The position numbers and the translations under genes were made by a program. The notes beneath the pieces are model-generated. The model did not search any database. It worked only from the letters and a program-made list of their open reading frames with translations, and was not told where the DNA came from. From Actinomycetes bacterium (lineage in GTDB: Bacteria; Actinomycetota; Acidimicrobiia; Acidimicrobiales; Acidimicrobiaceae): DNA of 6,219 bases. This document shows positions 5,732-6,219 of this stretch, in pieces; the stretch's first letter is position 1, and each line of letters opens with the position of its first letter. The stretch lies in NCBI GenBank assembly GCA_021790495.1, contig JAJYGZ010000003.1, positions 1-6,219 on the forward strand, read 5' to 3'.

Positions 5732-6219
5732 CGAGCTTGAGCGGTGCAAGGTTCAGGACGAGAACCTTTTGCCCAAAGCCCGGGAACCGCACCGTGACGG
5801 TCGTCTTATCGCCCGTACCATCAAGGGATGATACGACGCCTTCTCCCCAGCTCGAATGCACCACCTTCGACCCGGCCTTTACCTGGTCAGGGCGCAGCTT
5901 AGGCGCATCAGGCCGCTCTTCACGCGGCTTGGAAATCGAATCCATTCCATACATGCGCATCGTGGTGCGGTTAAATCCGCTCGCTGAAGCGTAGTTATTC
6001 GAATCGGCGCGCGAAGCCCCCCGCTGAGCTTCATAGCTTTTGCGCTCCGACAGATCCACAAGCAACTCTGATGGGATCTCGTCGAGGAATCGGCTTGGAA
6101 TCGCAGTGGTGAACTCGCCAAACTGAGCACGCATCAGCGCCCGAGTCAAGTAGAGGACCTCCCTCGCCCGGGTCACTCCGACATAACACAGGCGTCGTTC
6201 TTCTTCAAGGTCTTTGGGC
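5727..6219 (-). CDS. pcrA: ATP-dependent DNA helicase PcrA/UvrD, C-terminal part (5' end cut off by window edge)
   Basis: PcrA/UvrD is a superfamily 1A 3'-5' helicase that acts in nucleotide excision repair, clears replication obstacles and works with RNA polymerase. Only the last 163 residues are visible. They begin PKDLEEERRLCYVGVTRARE, where YVGVTRARE (12-20) is helicase motif VI with its arginine finger region, followed by the family's PSRFLDEIP (41-49). A polar, low-complexity linker comes next. The last 50 or so residues (KAGSKVVHSSWGEGVV...VTVRFPGFGQKVLVLNLAPLKLA) match the C-terminal Tudor-like domain of PcrA, which contacts RNA polymerase in characterised relatives. This tail separates PcrA/UvrD from Rep-like and UvrD2-type helicases. 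The reading frame enters the window at base 6218. The gene lies on the same strand as the B12-sucCD operon and is convergent with the MFS gene. Confidence 0.95.
   Translation of the reverse strand, partial: PKDLEEERRLCYVGVTRAREVLYLTRALMRAQFGEFTTAIPSRFLDEIPSELLVDLSERKSYEAQRGASRADSNNYASASGFNRTTMRMYGMDSISKPREERPDAPKLRPDQVKAGSKVVHSSWGEGVVSSLDGTGDKTTVTVRFPGFGQKVLVLNLAPLKLA

Overview
The window looks like chromosome from a moderately GC-rich actinobacterium. SucD carries a GLTGGQGRFHG / VTPGKGG form of the CoA-binding region that I associate, from memory, with Acidimicrobiia and Thermoleophilia. A PcrA-type helicase, a free-standing B12-binding mutase subunit and sucC-sucD lie close together, an arrangement I also recall from actinobacterial chromosomes such as Streptomyces. 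The class-level placement is inference.

Layout from left to right. Bases 1-2193, minus strand: a three-gene operon read right to left. It encodes a small cobalamin-binding subunit of an acyl-CoA mutase (methylmalonyl- or isobutyryl-CoA mutase type), then sucC, then sucD, which is cut off by the left edge. Bases 2194-2462: a divergent intergenic region. Bases 2463-4139, plus strand: a DUF885-family putative metallopeptidase without a signal peptide. Bases 4140-4499: a gene-free stretch of 360 bases with an unusual run of inverted repeats. Bases 4500-5720, plus strand: an MFS exporter of the EntS / MFS_3 type. Bases 5727-6219, minus strand: the C-terminal end of a PcrA/UvrD helicase, cut off by the right edge and convergent with the MFS gene at a distance of 6 bases.

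The operon makes metabolic sense. A B12-dependent mutase feeds succinyl-CoA from methylmalonyl-CoA (propionate, odd-chain or branched-chain acyl-CoA breakdown), and SucCD converts succinyl-CoA to succinate while making ATP or GTP. The DUF885 and MFS genes have no evident link to this pathway. They lie on the opposite strand between the helicase and the mutase subunit, and look like cargo placed inside an otherwise co-oriented housekeeping block.

I see no insertion sequence, CRISPR array, tRNA, rRNA or phage gene. The stretch most worth following up is 4271-4463, upstream of the MFS gene, where five stem-loops follow one another. It could be a structured leader RNA or an operator region, but it could also be chance.
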